Source: UBA2965 sp036526135
GTDB lineage: Bacteria > Pseudomonadota > Gammaproteobacteria > Pseudomonadales > Azotimanducaceae
Assembly (NCBI GenBank): GCA_036526135.1
Contig: DATCZA010000024.1
Span: 1 to 28,965, forward strand
DNA length: 28,965 nt
Direction of reading: 5' to 3'
Shown here: positions 6,802 through 14,524 of the stretch, one piece after another
Position numbering within the stretch: the first letter of the stretch is position 1
Layout: each line of letters starts with the position of its first letter
Position numbers and translations under genes: made by a program
The notes under the pieces: generated by a model
Database searches by the model: none
What the model saw: the letters and a program-made list of their open reading frames with translations, nothing else
Told to the model about the DNA's origin: nothing

Positions 6802-7248
6802 TTAAGCCAGTATGAACGCTGGCGTCTCGCAGATCGCGTACGGATGCAGCTCGCCTTCGTTGAGCGGATATCGATGGTGCGCAATTCCTTCCAGCGCCTC
6901 TCGTCTGAGCTGCTCGCCCGTGGGCTTCAGGAAGACGCTGTCTATGCTCGTCCAGATGGGGTTTACGGGTTGCAGCGGGCTGAACGCGCATCGTGATTCC
7001 CAGGTTCCGCGGTGCAGCTCGACCACGTCGATGGATTCGATGAATCCCCAGTGCGAGAACTCGGAAGGATGCCCGCTGGCGAAAAGGATGGGCAGGCGGG
7101 CTGACTGAGACGCGGCTTCTTCCAGAATCTCTCGAGCGATGAGCCAGGGCTGCTCGTCCTTGTAGCTGCCTTGCCCGCTTGCTTCCAGCAGCGCCTGCAG
7201 GGCGCGGGCGTCGACGGTGGTGCAGATGCAGTAGGAAAAGGCAGGCAT
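6802..7248 (-). CDS. Protein of unknown function, divergent from the SOS box
   Basis: This 148-residue soluble protein starts with MPAFSYCICTTVDARALQALLEA and contains an aromatic, His-rich middle (HPSEFSHWGFIESIDVVELHRG) and a tail HHRYPLNEGELHPYAICE. It has no signal peptide or membrane segment. I do not recognise the family. The start is ATG at 7246-7248, without a clear Shine-Dalgarno. The start lies 18 bases from the LexA box that serves the opposite repair operon, and a TATACA within that box faces this gene, so it may also be SOS-controlled. Codon use resembles that of its neighbours, and the minus frame is closed cleanly by TAA at 6802-6804. Confidence 0.6.
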   Translation of the reverse strand: MPAFSYCICTTVDARALQALLEASGQGSYKDEQPWLIAREILEEAASQSARLPILFASGHPSEFSHWGFIESIDVVELHRGTWESRCAFSPLQPVNPIWTSIDSVFLKPTGEQLRREALEGIAHHRYPLNEGELHPYAICETPAFILA

Positions 7249-7265
7249 TGGGGAGCTGGCGAGTA

Positions 7266-7281
7266 CTGTACATGTATACAG
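7266..7281. promoter_or_regulatory. LexA (SOS) box
   Basis: CTGTACATGTATACAG is a full CTGT-N8-ACAG palindrome. Extended to 7264-7283, it matches 16 of 20 bases of the E. coli consensus. It lies between two divergent starts (7248 and 7321) and covers the -35 position of the rightward promoter, the usual repressing position for LexA. Confidence 0.88.
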
Positions 7282-7294
7282 ACCTCTTTATAAT
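7267..7294 (+). promoter_or_regulatory. Sigma-70 promoter of the FAN1-helicase operon
   Basis: A perfect TATAAT is at 7289-7294. TGTACA at 7267-7272 (4/6 to TTGACA, 16-base spacer) lies inside the LexA box. Transcription would start near 7301, leaving a leader of only about 20 bases with no obvious Shine-Dalgarno before the ATG at 7321. Confidence 0.7.
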
Positions 7295-7320
7295 CCACAG
7301 GCCTCGTTCGAAGCAACCGG

Positions 7321-8937
7321 ATGGCTTCAAGCATCGTGCCTCAGCTTGCCGCCAACAGCCCGCCGCCGCCCGACTACTACGCTGAGAACCTGCGCCAGCT
7401 GATCACCCACGTGCACGCCCACTATGGTGACGTGCTGCGCAGAGAGGAGATCGGCTACGGGCGCCGCATCGTGGCCTGCTCGGTTCCCGCCCAGCGGCTG
7501 TATGCCCGCCTTCTGAGCCGACGTGGGCCGTGGATTCGTATCGACAAGCTTCGCTATCGCGAAGTGAGCGATGTGACGACCGCGGTTGGCGAGCTGGAGG
7601 AAGCCGGGCTCGTCGTCCGCAACGGCCGGGCACCGGCCGACGCGCTGCTCGGTCTGCTCTCTACGGCGGAAAGACGTGAGCTCTTTGCCGCCATTGGCGA
7701 TGCGCCGAAGGCTCGCTGGATCAACCAATGCGTAGCGCGTTACAGCGATGCTCACGTTCTCTCTCGGCTCGCCGGTGTGCATCCATGGGTGAGCATTCGC
7801 GACTTTCCCACCTTCTGGCTGCATCAGCTGCTGTTCTTCGGGGATACCCGCCAGGATCTCAGCGCCTTCGTTCTCCAGGACCTGGGCCTCGTCCGGTACG
7901 AGCCCTACGAGCTCGATCCCCGGCATCGGCAGTTCGCCAACCGTGAACGGCTCGACGAATACCTGCGGTATCTCGAGCTCAGCAGCCTTTCCTATCGCCT
8001 GGAAGAGCAGCCTGTGCTCGCATCATGGCTCTCCGGGGCGATGTGGACCGAGCCGGCGTCGCGATGGGCTCAGCGATCGCGGGACAAGACGGCCAACCGG
8101 CTGGGTCGCTGGCACGAACGACGGGGCGAGTACGACCAGGCGCTCGCCAGCTATGCGCGCAGCACCAGTCATCCGGCTCGGGAGCGAACGGCACGTATAC
8201 TCGACCGTCTCGGCGATGCCGAGGGCGTGCAGGACGTTCTCCATGCCATGCTCAGCGAGCCGCGCTCGGCGGAGGAAGAGGACTTTGCCCGACGGTTCGG
8301 GCCGAACGGCCGGCGCAAGCGCCACGCTCATCGGCTCGAGCGCCTACCCGACGGGGATGGTGTCCGGGTCGAGCAGCTGGCCGTGGACCTGCTGACCGAG
8401 GGCGGTGGGCGGGGCTGGCATCTGGAAAATCGATTCTCTCTGGGCCTGGCCGGCCTGGCGTTCTGGCCGGTGGTGTTCGCCGACGTTCCCGGCGCCTTCG
8501 TCAACCCGTTCCAGCAAGGTCCGGTGGACCTCTTCTGGCCGGATTTCGTCGAGCAGCGCGCCGGCATCCTCGAGGTTCAGCTGGACAAGCTAGCCGCTCA
8601 GGGCGGGCTGGCCAGCGTCGTCATGGACACCTGGCGCCGCAAGTTCGGCGTTGCCAACCGGCTGGTGAGCTGGGCGCACTTCGACGAGGATCTGCTGGAA
8701 GCGGTGCTCGGTCAGCTGCCTCAGGGCGATCTGCTGCGCCTGGCGGATTTCACCCTGCGCAACCTGCATCGTCTGCGTAAGGGGTTCCCGGACCTGCTCG
8801 TGATCCGCGCCCCGGGGGATTACGAGTTCGTGGAGGTCAAAGGGCCCACCGATCAGCTGCAGCCGGTACAGCGGATCTGGCTCGATGCTCTGGAAGAACT
8901 TGACCTGCCCGCTCGCGTGCTGCGGTTCAAGGCATGA
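7321..8937 (+). CDS. FAN1-type structure-specific nuclease (VRR-NUC domain)
   Basis: This 538-residue homologue of Fanconi-associated nuclease 1 would cut branched and 5'-flap DNA during interstrand crosslink repair. The N-terminal part has the family signature LYARLLSRRGPWIRIDKLRY (about 60-80), followed by a helical, TPR-like middle (GEYDQALASYARS). The C-terminal VRR-NUC domain carries GFPDLLV with Asp491 and EVKGPTDQLQPVQR with Glu505 and Lys507, the PD-(D/E)XK active site. The ubiquitin-binding zinc finger of eukaryotic FAN1 is absent, as expected. It is first in an operon directly behind a LexA box, and its stop overlaps the start of the nuclease-helicase (ATGA), so the two are translationally coupled. 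Confidence 0.9.
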   Translation: MASSIVPQLAANSPPPPDYYAENLRQLITHVHAHYGDVLRREEIGYGRRIVACSVPAQRLYARLLSRRGPWIRIDKLRYREVSDVTTAVGELEEAGLVVRNGRAPADALLGLLSTAERRELFAAIGDAPKARWINQCVARYSDAHVLSRLAGVHPWVSIRDFPTFWLHQLLFFGDTRQDLSAFVLQDLGLVRYEPYELDPRHRQFANRERLDEYLRYLELSSLSYRLEEQPVLASWLSGAMWTEPASRWAQRSRDKTANRLGRWHERRGEYDQALASYARSTSHPARERTARILDRLGDAEGVQDVLHAMLSEPRSAEEEDFARRFGPNGRRKRHAHRLERLPDGDGVRVEQLAVDLLTEGGGRGWHLENRFSLGLAGLAFWPVVFADVPGAFVNPFQQGPVDLFWPDFVEQRAGILEVQLDKLAAQGGLASVVMDTWRRKFGVANRLVSWAHFDEDLLEAVLGQLPQGDLLRLADFTLRNLHRLRKGFPDLLVIRAPGDYEFVEVKGPTDQLQPVQRIWLDALEELDLPARVLRFKA

Positions 8938-11258
8938 AAGACACGCTTTCAGTGCGTTTTCTCGCGGAGTTCGTGCATCGGCGCGGTGATCTGCACGCTC
9001 GCCTGGATGGGCGGGCCCGGGCGGAGGAGGGGATTCAGGCTCAGCGGAAGCTGCAGCGCGGACGCGGGCCGGCATACGAGCGCGAACGTCGCGTTGCGCT
9101 CACGCGGGAGGTCGGGGGTCGAGCGCACCTGATATCCGGGCGCGTGGACGGCGCCGATCTCACCGCCAGGCTCGTCGAGGAGTACAAGACCACCCGGGCC
9201 GACCCGGAACTTGCCCACCAGAAACTCGGAAGCGCCCATTGGGCGCAGGTCAAGCTTTACGGCGGGATGCTGGTGGAGGAACTTGATGGCGCATCGGACA
9301 GCCAATGGACGTTGCGGCTGGTGTACTGCCATCCCGACACGCTCGCCACCCGCGAGTTCGATCAGCAATTGTCCGGGCATGAGCTCGCCACGTTCCTCGA
9401 TGAGACCCTCGACAGCTACGCCGGATGGGTGGCGATGCAGCTGGCCCACGAGCGGAACCGGAACGAGGCGATCGCGCGTCGCGATTTCCCGTTCCCACGC
9501 TATCGTCCCCATCAGCAGGCGGTGGCCCGGCGGGTGTATCGGGCGTTGCGCGACCGTGAACAGCTCCTCCTGGAAGCGCCTACGGGGAGCGGCAAGAGCA
9601 TGGCGCTCCTGTTTCCCGCAGCCAAAGCGCTTGCCGCTACCGATCACCAGAAGATCTTCTATCTCACCAGCCGCTCTACCGGGTCCTTGGCCGCACTGGA
9701 TGCTTGTGAGAGGCTCGACCCGGACGGAGATTACCTGCGCCGCGTGCACATCGTCGCGCGGGAACGCGCCTGTCCGGTGGAGGGCGTGCCCTGTGATCCG
9801 GCCCTGTGCCAGTACGCGAACGGCTATTACGACAGAATCCACGGAGCGCTCGCCGAGTTGCTGGAGCGGCCCGTCATGGACGCACCGAGGGTGGCGGAGG
9901 TGGCCGAAGCCCATCGGGTGTGTCCCCACGAGCTGTCACTGGATGCGGCCGTCTGGGCGGACGTGCTGGTCGGTGACTACAACTACGTCTTCGACCCCAT
10001 GGTGCGTCTGCAGCGGTTCGCCGAGGATCCCGGCATCGCTCTGCTGGTGGACGAGGCCCATCAGCTGAGCACGCGTGCCCGGGACATGCTGTCATTGGAG
10101 GTGACGCGCAGCGCCGTGCAGCAGGCGCGGGTCGAGCAGCCGCCGGCCGCCATCCTGCGCCGCGTGCGGTCCGTGGAGCGCAAGCTTGTCGAGATCGCGA
10201 GCGCCCAACGACGCTCGGGCGAAACGTCCGTTCCCCGTCCCGACCCGTTGATTCGCGCCATGGCGCGCCTCGTCGACGAGGTGGCGGGATCAGACGTCGA
10301 CATCGCGCCGTATCCGGCCACTCGGTCTCTGCTGATGACGTGTTATCGATGGGTGCGTGGTGAATCCTGGTACGACGAGGCATGCTGCGCGCACCTGGGA
10401 GACGCGCCGGACGGGGACTACCGCCTGCGCCGGGTTCACCTGGATCCGGCCGCCTACCTGAAAGGCGTGTTCGACGGTTTCGGAGGCCACGTCCGCTTCT
10501 CGGGAAGCGTGTCTCCTCTGCCGCTCTACCAGCGCCTTCACGGGACCACCGGGGCGCCGGCGGAACGTGCCGGCAGCCCCTTCGATCCCGAGCAGCTCGA
10601 GGTGCTAGTGGTGGACGACGTGCCGACTTACTTGGCGGCGAGGGCACGGAGCCTCGAGCGCCTGGCAGCGCTCGTGGAAACGGTGGTTTCCGCGAATCGC
10701 GGCCACTATCTGGTCGCGCTGCCGTCGTTCGCGTACCTGGACGATCTTGCCTGGGCCCTGGCCGGTCGGGCATCGCTTCCCGACGTCGCAGCGCAGACGC
10801 CCGGAATGCCACCGGAGGAGCGAGACCGATTTCTGGAGAGGTTCGGATCCGGTTCGCCCGCCTGCATCGGCCTCGTCGTGATGGGAGGCGTTTTCGCCGA
10901 GTCCGTGGACTTTGCCGGACGCCTGGCCGGAGTCATCTGCGTGGGCGTGGGGCTGCCTCCGCCCGAGCCCGAGCGGGCTCGGCTTCAGGCGCATTTCGCC
11001 GGCGTCGGTGAGGACGGCAATGCCGTGGCCTATCAGCAGCCGGCGATGATCAAGGTCCTGCAGATGGCCGGACGCCTGCTGCGTGATCCGGAAGACCGGG
11101 GCATTCTCTGCCTGGTAGACGACCGCTTCAAAGATTCGGCCTATGGCCGATTCTTTCCCGCTCACTGGCGCCCCCAAGCGGTGAGGGCCGCCCAGGTCGC
11201 CGGCCGCCTCGAGAAGTTCTGGCAGGGGGCGGCCGGCTCCCCTAGACTGCGCGCGTGA
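8934..11258 (+). CDS. XPD/DinG-type Fe-S helicase with N-terminal RecB/Cas4-like nuclease domain
   Basis: This is a 774-residue protein. Residues about 60-115 form a PD-(D/E)XK module: ISGRVDG with Asp72, VEEYKTT with Glu83 and Lys85, and the RecB-type Q..Y motif in WAQVKLYG (Gln105, Tyr109). The superfamily 2 helicase follows: Walker A EAPTGSGKS with Lys221, then four cysteines 280, 287, 292 and 330 placed like the 4Fe-4S ligands of XPD, DinG and FANCJ, DEAH at 373-376, and motif VI QMAGRLLRDPEDRG near the C-terminus. It should unwind DNA 5' to 3' and possibly cut it. Coupling to FAN1 and LexA control point to crosslink or replication-fork repair. DinG and CsdA-like proteins are alternatives for the helicase half alone, but the nuclease half sets this one apart. 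Confidence 0.9.
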   Translation: MKDTLSVRFLAEFVHRRGDLHARLDGRARAEEGIQAQRKLQRGRGPAYERERRVALTREVGGRAHLISGRVDGADLTARLVEEYKTTRADPELAHQKLGSAHWAQVKLYGGMLVEELDGASDSQWTLRLVYCHPDTLATREFDQQLSGHELATFLDETLDSYAGWVAMQLAHERNRNEAIARRDFPFPRYRPHQQAVARRVYRALRDREQLLLEAPTGSGKSMALLFPAAKALAATDHQKIFYLTSRSTGSLAALDACERLDPDGDYLRRVHIVARERACPVEGVPCDPALCQYANGYYDRIHGALAELLERPVMDAPRVAEVAEAHRVCPHELSLDAAVWADVLVGDYNYVFDPMVRLQRFAEDPGIALLVDEAHQLSTRARDMLSLEVTRSAVQQARVEQPPAAILRRVRSVERKLVEIASAQRRSGETSVPRPDPLIRAMARLVDEVAGSDVDIAPYPATRSLLMTCYRWVRGESWYDEACCAHLGDAPDGDYRLRRVHLDPAAYLKGVFDGFGGHVRFSGSVSPLPLYQRLHGTTGAPAERAGSPFDPEQLEVLVVDDVPTYLAARARSLERLAALVETVVSANRGHYLVALPSFAYLDDLAWALAGRASLPDVAAQTPGMPPEERDRFLERFGSGSPACIGLVVMGGVFAESVDFAGRLAGVICVGVGLPPPEPERARLQAHFAGVGEDGNAVAYQQPAMIKVLQMAGRLLRDPEDRGILCLVDDRFKDSAYGRFFPAHWRPQAVRAAQVAGRLEKFWQGAAGSPRLRA

Positions 11259-12661
11259 TGAGACGACGACGTACCAAGATCATCTGCACCATCGGTCCAG
11301 CCACGGCCAACTACCCCACGCTGGAAAGGCTGCAGGCGGCGGGAATGAACATCGTCCGTCTGAACATGTCCCATGCGGACCACGCCTCGGCAAAGAAGAT
11401 CATCAACTGGATCCGCACCCTCAACCGCAAGGTGCAGTATCCGGTCGCCATCCTGCTCGATACCCAGGGCCCCGAGATCCGCACCGGCGAGATCAACGAA
11501 CCCATGGATCTGAGCACCGGCGACGTCGTGACCATCAGCGTGCTGCCCGAGGACGTCGAGCGCAGCTCCATTCACGTCAACTATCGGGAACTCGTGGACA
11601 TTTTGCAGGTGGGCAACCGGATGACCGTCGACAACGGTCTGCTCAACTTCGAGGTGCTGGAGAAGAAAGGTCAGCAGCTCGTCTGCCGGGTGATAGACGG
11701 GGGCGTTCTGCGGAGCAAATCTCACGTCAACCTGCCGGGGGTGCGTGTGAACCTGCCATCGATCACGCCCAAGGATCGCCGGGACGTGGAGTTCGGCATC
11801 GAGAACGACGTGGACTTCATCGCGCTGTCCTTCGTGCGCTCGGCGGAGGACGTCACCGAGCTGCGCGGCATCCTGGGCGCGAAGGCGAAGAACATAAAGA
11901 TCATCGCGAAGATCGAAGATCAGGAAGGGGTGACCCATGTGCACGACATCGTGCGCGCGGCCGATGGGGTGATGGTGGCCAGGGGCGATCTCGGCATCGA
12001 GACGAACATCGCCGATCTGCCGAACGTGCAGCGGCGCATCGTGCACTCGGCGGCAAAGTGGGGCAAACGCTCCATCGTGGCGACGCACCTGCTGGAGTCG
12101 ATGATCGAAAACCCCATTCCCACCCGGGCCGAGGTGACCGACGTCGCCAACGCCATCTACGAGGGCGTCGATGCCATCATGCTCTCCGGCGAGACCAGCG
12201 TGGGCAAGCACCCGGTGCGCTGCGTGGAGCAGCTCGACGACATCGCCCGTTCATCAGAGCGTTGGCCCGGGCTCGGATACGAAAAGGAACTCGTGGCCAA
12301 CACCGACAAGCAGCACATCGCCAACAACGCGGTAGCGCTGGCCGAGGACATTCATGCCAAAGGCATCGTGGTCATTACCCGGCGCGGCATCACCGCCGAT
12401 CTCGTCACGAGCGCGCGGCCGCGAAACGTGCCCATCTACGCGTTCACCAACCACAGCCAGACGCGGCGCCGCATGTCGCTGAATCGGGCCGTCTTCGGCC
12501 ATCGCATGCAGTTCTCCAGCGATCCCGAGACCACGCTGCAGAGGGCGCTGAAAATCCTGCGGGATCGTGAGGGGTTCGAGCCTGGCGACAAGGTCGTCGT
12601 CATCTCGGACGTGCTGGCAGAGAAGAACTCCGACGCCATTCAGCTGCGGCACCTGGACTGA
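11258..12661 (+). CDS. pyk: Pyruvate kinase
   Basis: This 467-residue glycolytic enzyme converts phosphoenolpyruvate and ADP to pyruvate and ATP. TKIICTIGPAT opens the barrel, MSHADHASA is the start of the A domain and LLDTQGPEIRTGE leads into the B domain. IIAKIEDQEG carries the catalytic Lys, MVARGDLGIE the metal-binding Glu/Asp region, and MLSGETSVGK the substrate loop. The usual ATQMLESM reads ATHLLESM here, keeping the catalytic Thr. The C domain lacks strong clues to its allosteric effector. The start is ATG 11258 (or GTG 11255); it shares one base with the helicase TGA and has no clear Shine-Dalgarno, so translation probably depends on coupling. Confidence 0.93.
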   Translation: MRRRRTKIICTIGPATANYPTLERLQAAGMNIVRLNMSHADHASAKKIINWIRTLNRKVQYPVAILLDTQGPEIRTGEINEPMDLSTGDVVTISVLPEDVERSSIHVNYRELVDILQVGNRMTVDNGLLNFEVLEKKGQQLVCRVIDGGVLRSKSHVNLPGVRVNLPSITPKDRRDVEFGIENDVDFIALSFVRSAEDVTELRGILGAKAKNIKIIAKIEDQEGVTHVHDIVRAADGVMVARGDLGIETNIADLPNVQRRIVHSAAKWGKRSIVATHLLESMIENPIPTRAEVTDVANAIYEGVDAIMLSGETSVGKHPVRCVEQLDDIARSSERWPGLGYEKELVANTDKQHIANNAVALAEDIHAKGIVVITRRGITADLVTSARPRNVPIYAFTNHSQTRRRMSLNRAVFGHRMQFSSDPETTLQRALKILRDREGFEPGDKVVVISDVLAEKNSDAIQLRHLD

Positions 12662-12687
12662 ATCCCGACGGCCGCCGCTGGCAGGTG

Positions 12688-13491
12688 TCAGAACGCCGAG
12701 TAGAGCGTCCGCGCCGCGATGACCACCAGAAGCAGGCCGAATCCTCTGCGCAATGGCAGTGGCGCGACCCGATAGGCGACGCGCACGCCCATTGGCGCCG
12801 TCACGACGGTGGCGAGCACGATGGCCACGAACGCCGGCAGATACACGAAGCCGAGCAGGGCGGGGCCAAGCTCGGCATTCCAGCCGGTGTAGACGAAACC
12901 CAGGGTGCCGGCGGTTGCGATGGGCACGCCGAGGGTGCTCGACGTCGCGGTGGCCCTGTGCACGGGTTTGTTGAAGTAGACGAGCGTGGGCACCATCACG
13001 TTCCCCCCGCCGACACCGGCAATCCCGGAGATGAGGCCGCCCAGCATGCCGATGCCCGCGATCGCCACGGCCCCGGGAAATTTCCGGTGCGGATCCGGCT
13101 TCCAGTTCGTGAGCATCACGCAGGATACGAAGAGGAGAAATGCCCCGATCAGGGTGCGGAAGGTGGCCACCGGAAGGGCGACCGCGATGGGTCCCGCAAG
13201 GAAGCTGCCGATGATCAGAAAGGGCGCCCATCGCCGGACCACGTCCCAGTCCACCATGCCAGCCCGTATCTGGGTTCGCGCCGCTGCGAGGGACGTGAAG
13301 ATGATCACGGCGAGGGAGGTTCCCACGGCCACAGGCGTGGCAATGCTCTGAGGAAAGAGCTCCATGGTATCGAACAGGATGATGAGGGCGGGGACGATGA
13401 CGATGCCGCCGCCGATGCCCAGGAGACCGCCGAGAAAGCCGCTCAAGGCGCCAACTGCGACGCAGGAACCAAAGAAGAAAAGATGATTCAA
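12688..13491 (-). CDS. TauE/SafE family anion permease
   Basis: This 267-residue inner-membrane protein has about eight hydrophobic segments. The two family repeats are visible: GFLGGLLGIGGGIVIVPAL near the N-terminus and GLISGIAGVGGGNVMVPTL in the second half. Members export sulfite, sulfoacetate or related small anions; the substrate cannot be read here. The start is TTG at 13489-13491 with no visible Shine-Dalgarno. It converges with pyruvate kinase (26-base gap) and diverges from the MORN gene (40-base gap). Confidence 0.88.
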   Translation of the reverse strand: MNHLFFFGSCVAVGALSGFLGGLLGIGGGIVIVPALIILFDTMELFPQSIATPVAVGTSLAVIIFTSLAAARTQIRAGMVDWDVVRRWAPFLIIGSFLAGPIAVALPVATFRTLIGAFLLFVSCVMLTNWKPDPHRKFPGAVAIAGIGMLGGLISGIAGVGGGNVMVPTLVYFNKPVHRATATSSTLGVPIATAGTLGFVYTGWNAELGPALLGFVYLPAFVAIVLATVVTAPMGVRVAYRVAPLPLRRGFGLLLVVIAARTLYSAF

Positions 13492-13531
13492 TTAAAGTAA
13501 CGTACTCGACGATCTCGGGAGTCTACTGAAC

Positions 13532-14524
13532 TTGCAGGTAGCTCACCATTCCACCGCCGCACGACGGCTCGCGTTCACCCTGCTTTTCCCGGCGCTGGTT
13601 CTGGGCAGCCAGGCGCTTGCCCGTACCGAAACCATCGAGCTCGCCAACGGTGATCTTTACGAAGGAGAGGTGGTCGACGATCTGCGCACGGGTCAGGGGA
13701 TCTACGTCTGGGCCGACGGGCACCGCTACGAAGGGCAGTTCGAAGCCAACCGCATGCATGGTCAGGGCGTCTACTTCTGGCCGGATGGACGCACCTACAC
13801 GGGATCCTTCGTAACAGACCGTCGGGAGGGCCGAGGCGTGCTGCGCTGGCCTAACGGCGACGTCTACGAGGGCGAGTTCCGCGACAACAAGATGCACGGC
13901 ACGGGCCGGTTCGTGTGGGCCAACCAGGACGCCTACGTCGGCGACTTCCGCGACGGGTCCCGCTCGGGGCAAGGCCAGTTCGAGTGGAGCACGGGCGAGC
14001 GATACACGGGCGGCTTCGACGATGGCGTCCGGGTAGGCCGTGGGATCTTCGAGTGGCCCGACGGGCGTCGATACGAGGGCGGCTTTGCTGGTGATGCGAA
14101 GTCCGGCAAGGGCGTATTGGAGTGGCCGAACGGAAACCGGTTCGTCGGAGATTTCGCGGAAGATGCCCGTTCCGGACTGGGGATCTTCTACTGGCGTGAC
14201 GGCACCGTCTACCAGGGCCAGTACGCCCAGGACAAGATGCACGGCTACGGCATCAAGGAGCAGCCTGACGGCGCCATGGAACTGCAGCGCTGGCAGGAGG
14301 GCGCGCTTCAGTTCGGCAAGCCTCTGCTGGCCGATGCGCGTTGCTCGCTCACCATCGACTCGCAACCATGGATGTTCTACAGCACGCAGTGCATCAACGG
14401 GCTCGCTCACGGCCAGGGTCTGGCGGTCAGCCTGGACGGGCGGCTGATCGTCGAGGAGGGCAGGTTCGTGCTCGGCAACCTGATCGAGGGGGAGATCCGG
14501 GTCCTCAGACTGGGAGAGTCGTAG
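13532..14524 (+). CDS. Exported MORN-repeat protein
   Basis: This 330-residue protein begins with a signal peptide (RRLAFTLLFPALVLGSQALA, probable cleavage before RTE). Nine consecutive 23-residue MORN repeats follow, from LYEGEVVDD to VYQGQYAQDKMHGYG, with the core pattern Y-x-G-x-F...G-x-G. The C-terminal 80 residues are not repeats and hold two cysteines (DARCSL, STQCING) that could form a disulfide outside the cytoplasm. MORN repeats form extended beta sheets that bind lipids or proteins. The start is TTG at 13532. The stop overlaps the kinase start (TAGTG), so the two products are probably made together and may meet in the periplasm. Confidence 0.87.
   Translation: MQVAHHSTAARRLAFTLLFPALVLGSQALARTETIELANGDLYEGEVVDDLRTGQGIYVWADGHRYEGQFEANRMHGQGVYFWPDGRTYTGSFVTDRREGRGVLRWPNGDVYEGEFRDNKMHGTGRFVWANQDAYVGDFRDGSRSGQGQFEWSTGERYTGGFDDGVRVGRGIFEWPDGRRYEGGFAGDAKSGKGVLEWPNGNRFVGDFAEDARSGLGIFYWRDGTVYQGQYAQDKMHGYGIKEQPDGAMELQRWQEGALQFGKPLLADARCSLTIDSQPWMFYSTQCINGLAHGQGLAVSLDGRLIVEEGRFVLGNLIEGEIRVLRLGES

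Noticed and set aside
14341..14523. N-terminal extension of the Ser/Thr kinase from an upstream TTG
   Set aside because: It overlaps the MORN gene in another frame, and a GTG at 14524 has a well-placed GGGAG and starts right at the kinase fold.
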